Source: Catenulispora pinisilvae
GTDB taxonomy: Bacteria > Actinomycetota > Actinomycetes > Streptomycetales > Catenulisporaceae
Assembly (NCBI RefSeq): GCF_015356865.1
Contig: NZ_JAAFZA010000112.1
Location: 1-32,033 of the forward strand
Direction of reading: 5' to 3'
DNA: 32,033 nt
Below the pieces are notes generated by a model. The model made no database searches and had not been told where the DNA came from. It saw only the letters and a program-made list of their open reading frames with translations. Shown here one piece after another: positions 29,427 to 32,033 of this stretch (its first letter is position 1; each line of letters begins with the position of its first letter). Made by a program: the position numbers and the translations under genes.

Positions 29427-30197
29427 ATGGGAATCCTCGAAGGCAAGCGCATCGTCGTCACCGGTGTGCTCACCGACGCCTCGATCGCCTTCCACGCGGC
29501 GCGTATCGCGCAGGAGGAGGGCGCGCAGGTGGTGCTCACCGCGTTCCCGCGGCCCTCGCTGACGCAGCGGATCGCCAAGAAGCTGCCGAACGGCGGCGCG
29601 CCGGTGATCGAGCTCGACGTCACCAACGCCGAGCACCTGGCGACCCTGGCCGACAACGTCAAGCAGTACATGGACGGCGTCGACGGGATCGTGCACAGCA
29701 TCGCGTTCGGCCCGCAGGACGCGATGGGCGGCAACTTCCTGAACACGCCGTGGGAGTCCGTCGCGACCGCGGTGCACGTCTCGGCCTACTCGCTGAAGTC
29801 GGTGGCGATGGCGCTGCTGCCGCTGTTCCCGGAGACCGGCGGCTCGATCGTCGGGCTGGACTTCGACGCGCAGGTGGCCTGGCCGGGCTACGACTGGATG
29901 GGCGTGGCCAAGGCGGCGCTGGAGTCCACCTCCCGCTACCTGGCCCGGGACCTCGGCTCGCGCGGCATCCGCAGCAACCTGATCTCGGCCGGGCCGATCA
30001 AGACCATGGCGGCCAAGTCGATCCCGGGCTTCGAGCAGTTCGACGGCGTGTGGGGCGAGCGGGCGCCGATCGGCTGGGACCTGGAGGACGCCGATCCGAC
30101 GGCGCGCGGCATCGTCGCGCTGCTGTCGGACTGGTTCCCGCGGACCACCGGCGAGGTCATCCACGTGGACGGCGGCGTGCACGCCATGGGTGCGTGA
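29427..30197 (+). CDS. inhA: Enoyl-ACP reductase FabI/InhA
   Basis: The 256-aa protein matches InhA/FabI: GILEGKRIVVTGVLTDASIA binds NADH, VHSIAF holds Ser91 (equivalent to the isoniazid-related Ser94 of InhA), GGSIVGLDFDAQVAWPGYDW places Tyr155 and VAKAALEST Lys162 (InhA Tyr158/Lys165), and RAPIGWDLEDADPTARGIVA and GEVIHVDGGVHAMG end it. It carries out the last step of each fatty-acid elongation round. It lacks the longer substrate loop of InhA (FEQFDGVWGERAPIG is shorter than in mycobacteria), so ordinary fatty acids rather than mycolate precursors are its likely substrates. It is cotranscribed with fabG. Confidence 0.96.
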   Translation: MGILEGKRIVVTGVLTDASIAFHAARIAQEEGAQVVLTAFPRPSLTQRIAKKLPNGGAPVIELDVTNAEHLATLADNVKQYMDGVDGIVHSIAFGPQDAMGGNFLNTPWESVATAVHVSAYSLKSVAMALLPLFPETGGSIVGLDFDAQVAWPGYDWMGVAKAALESTSRYLARDLGSRGIRSNLISAGPIKTMAAKSIPGFEQFDGVWGERAPIGWDLEDADPTARGIVALLSDWFPRTTGEVIHVDGGVHAMGA

Positions 30198-30295
30198 GCG
30201 TGCGCTAGCTCCACAACGGCTGGACAAGCGGCCGGGCGCCCGCACCGCGCCAAATTCAGGCGAACCTGTCAGTGGGTTCCGCTAAAAAGGTAGTC

Positions 30296-30319
30296 GTACC
30301 CACCTCGGGAGGTGGGGAC
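30296..30319 (+). terminator. Likely terminator after inhA
   Basis: CCCACCTC (30299-30306) and GAGGTGGG (30309-30316) form a tight stem, extended by GT/AC pairs outside a mismatch. It lies 100 bp past the inhA stop and upstream of the MFS promoter. There is no T-tract. Confidence 0.55.
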
Positions 30320-30356
30320 ACCATCAATCTGAGGTCGTCGGAACCGGCGAGATTCG

Positions 30357-30401
30357 CGATATAGCTTGACAGTCGCAGCACGCGCTATATCGTGTGCTGC
30401 G
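30357..30401. promoter_or_regulatory. MFS gene promoter with two interleaved inverted repeats
   Basis: TTGACA (30366-30371) and TATCGT (30388-30393) are 16 bp apart, a good sigma-70-type promoter. One inverted repeat, CGATATAGC (30357-30365) and GCTATATCG (30384-30392), flanks the -35. A second, CGCAGCAC (30374-30381) and GTGCTGCG (30394-30401), flanks the -10. All four arms are perfect. This strongly suggests a repressor site, as usual for drug-efflux MFS genes; the regulator is not in the window. Confidence 0.75.
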
Positions 30402-30446
30402 AGCGAGTCACGTTACCGGGCCTGCGGTCGGCGCGGAGGGGAAATC

Positions 30447-31997
30447 ATGAGCGAGATTGTGAAGGGTACGGAGGACGTGAACGTCCCGGTATCCGACGCG
30501 GTGCCGGGGGACGCGGCACCGGAGAAGGGTAAGGATCCGGGGCTCTCGGCGATCCCGAAGGGCGCCTGGGCGGTGATGTTCACCGTGCTCGGCGCCTCGA
30601 TGATGGACCTGCTGGACGCCACGGTGATGAACGTCGCCGCGCCGTCGATCCGGAACGGGCTCGGGGCCTCGAACACCGAGTACCAGTGGATCAGCACCGG
30701 CTACGTGCTGTCCTTCTCGGTGCTGCTGATCGCCGGCGGCCGGCTGGGTGACATCGCCGGGCGGCGCCGGATGTTCATGATCGGCCTGACCGGCTTCACG
30801 ATCATGTCCGCGGTCTGCGCCATCGCGCAGAACCCCGGCGAGCTGATCGCGGCCCGGCTGCTCCAGGGCAGCGCCTCGGCCATGATGATCCCGCAGGGCA
30901 TCGGCATGATCCGGGAGAAGTTCGGCCGGGAGAACAGCCAGAAGGCGTTCGCCATCTTCGGCCCGTTCATGGGCCTGTCCGCCGCCCTGGGCCCGGTGCT
31001 CGGCGGCGCGCTGATCACCTACGCCTCGTGGCGCTGGGTGTTCGTGATCAACCTGCCGGTCGGCGTGATCGCGCTGTACTTCGCGAACAAGGTGCTGCCG
31101 ACGGTGCACCACCGCCAGGGCACCCGGCCGAAGCTGGACTACATCGGCCTGGTGCTGTGCTCGGCCGCGGTCGGCCTGCTGGTCTACCCGGTCATCCAGG
31201 GCCGTGAGCACCACTGGGACGCGGGGATCTGGCTGATGCTGGCCGCCTCGGTCGTGGTGATGATCCTCTTCGGCCTCTACGCCCGGTTCCGGCACCAGAG
31301 GAACCTGGACCCGTTCCTGGAGACCAGTCTGTTCCGCAAGCGGGCCTTCACCACCGGCACGATGACCATCTTCCTGTTCTTCGGCGCGTGCGCGGCGGCC
31401 TTCACGGTCAGCCCGCTGCTGCTGCAAGTGTCCCTGGGCTGGTCGCCGCTGCGGGCCGGGCTCACCGGCGCGTGGTGGTCGCTGGGGACGATCATCTCGA
31501 TGGGCGCCGGCCAGGCCTTCGTGAAGAAGACGCCGCGCCGGGTGCTGCACGCCGGACTGCTGACGCTCGCCGCCGGCATGGCGCTGAGCGGCTACATCAT
31601 CAAGCACTACGCCGGGACGTCGTTCACCCTGAACGCCGAGCACCAGCAGATCTGGCACAGCGGGGTCACCAGCTGGAACCTGGCCCCGGCGCTGCTGGTC
31701 TCGGGTGTCGGCATGGGCCTGGTGTTCGCGCCGTTCTTCGGCCTGGTGCTGGCCGCGGTCGACGACCACGAACTGGGCTCGGCCAACGGCGTGATCAGCT
31801 CCTTCAACCAGCTCGGCAACGCGGTGGCCGCGGCGCTGTTCAGCACACTGTTCTTCAACCGGGTCGAGCACGGCGGTTCGCCGTTCCCGGCCGCCGAACT
31901 CGTCTACTGGCTGGCCGCCGGAATCCTGGTCCTGACCTGGCTGCTGGCGTTCACGGTGCCCAAGACCGCGCGCAGCGAGGACGAGATCATGGTGTGA
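30447..31997 (+). CDS. DHA2-type MFS drug/metabolite exporter
   Basis: The 516-aa protein is a 14-helix MFS transporter of the EmrB/QacA (DHA2) type. After a 38-residue soluble start come the first helix with MMDLLDATVMNVAAPSI (Asp57 in the conserved D1 motif), the motif A loop GGRLGDIAGRRRMF (97-110), ARLLQGSASAMMIPQGIGMI and GPVLGGALITYASWRWVFVI (motif C region), and the C-terminal half with GLTGAWWSLGTIISMGAGQA and SANGVISSFNQLGNAVAAAL. It is a proton-driven exporter of drugs or natural products; the substrate is unknown. ATG 30447 has GGAGGGG at 30435-30441, 5 nt upstream. It is preceded by a dedicated promoter with operator-like repeats. Confidence 0.93.
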   Translation: MSEIVKGTEDVNVPVSDAVPGDAAPEKGKDPGLSAIPKGAWAVMFTVLGASMMDLLDATVMNVAAPSIRNGLGASNTEYQWISTGYVLSFSVLLIAGGRLGDIAGRRRMFMIGLTGFTIMSAVCAIAQNPGELIAARLLQGSASAMMIPQGIGMIREKFGRENSQKAFAIFGPFMGLSAALGPVLGGALITYASWRWVFVINLPVGVIALYFANKVLPTVHHRQGTRPKLDYIGLVLCSAAVGLLVYPVIQGREHHWDAGIWLMLAASVVVMILFGLYARFRHQRNLDPFLETSLFRKRAFTTGTMTIFLFFGACAAAFTVSPLLLQVSLGWSPLRAGLTGAWWSLGTIISMGAGQAFVKKTPRRVLHAGLLTLAAGMALSGYIIKHYAGTSFTLNAEHQQIWHSGVTSWNLAPALLVSGVGMGLVFAPFFGLVLAAVDDHELGSANGVISSFNQLGNAVAAALFSTLFFNRVEHGGSPFPAAELVYWLAAGILVLTWLLAFTVPKTARSEDEIMV

Positions 31998-32033
31998 CGC
32001 CGGCCGGCGTCCACGGACTGCGGGGGATCGGGG

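Noticed and set aside
1-32033. CRISPR array, tRNA, rRNA or prophage
   Set aside because: No regularly spaced repeats of 25-40 bp, no cloverleaf or rRNA-like sequence and no phage genes were seen in reading the window.

Overview
The window is high-GC DNA (third codon positions almost all G or C) with mycothiol-type, MabA/InhA-type and ECF42-type genes. It therefore comes from a free-living, mycelial-type actinobacterium. The exact genus cannot be fixed from the sequence alone; a Catenulispora/Streptomyces-like soil actinomycete fits. No rRNA, tRNA, CRISPR array, phage module or intact insertion sequence is seen. Most of the window is ordinary chromosome, rich in small regulator-plus-target units.

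Layout. 1-2.6 kb: a C-terminally truncated mycothiol-dependent (MDMPI-type) enzyme, a solo DUF4096/IS5-type transposase N-domain, an intergenic stretch with several hairpins, and an unrecognised 323-aa protein. 2.6-6.1 kb: SURF1 and a DMT-family exporter on the minus strand, the exporter divergent from a MocR-type (GntR-aminotransferase) regulator with CCAAT-type half-sites between them. 6.2-8.7 kb: two overlapping SDR genes divergent from a PadR regulator, with five 14-bp units in the shared promoter. 8.7-11.1 kb: a Cys-rich small protein, a decayed reading frame, a GNAT acetyltransferase with an unusual C-terminal extension, and a methyltransferase.

11.2-16.2 kb is the most system-like part. 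A TetR repressor is divergent from a tight four-gene operon: acetoacetate-decarboxylase-like enzyme, SDR, and two amidohydrolase_2 proteins. A perfect 15-bp palindrome lies over both predicted promoters. I infer a substrate-induced catabolic pathway for a carboxylated (oxo- or aromatic-derived) compound; the substrate is not deducible here.

16.5-19.8 kb is a cell-envelope group: anchored trypsin-like protease, MscL, DUF1003 membrane protein, VanY-type carboxypeptidase. 19.9-24.5 kb holds a LuxR regulator divergent from moaA, the DGPF/YCII protein with its ECF42 sigma factor, and an isocitrate-lyase/PEP-mutase-family enzyme. 24.7-28.5 kb holds two small conserved actinobacterial genes and tldD-tldE. 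28.7-30.2 kb is the fabG-inhA fatty-acid pair, and the window ends with a DHA2-type MFS exporter behind a promoter carrying two interleaved inverted repeats.

Two patterns recur across the window. First, six minus-strand genes without a Shine-Dalgarno sequence have a TANNNT hexamer exactly 6 nt before the start codon (a seventh has it at 8 nt), the signature of leaderless transcription. Second, short perfect or near-perfect tandem duplications of 11-36 bp are seen at gene ends and in low-complexity N-termini, suggesting frequent replication slippage.
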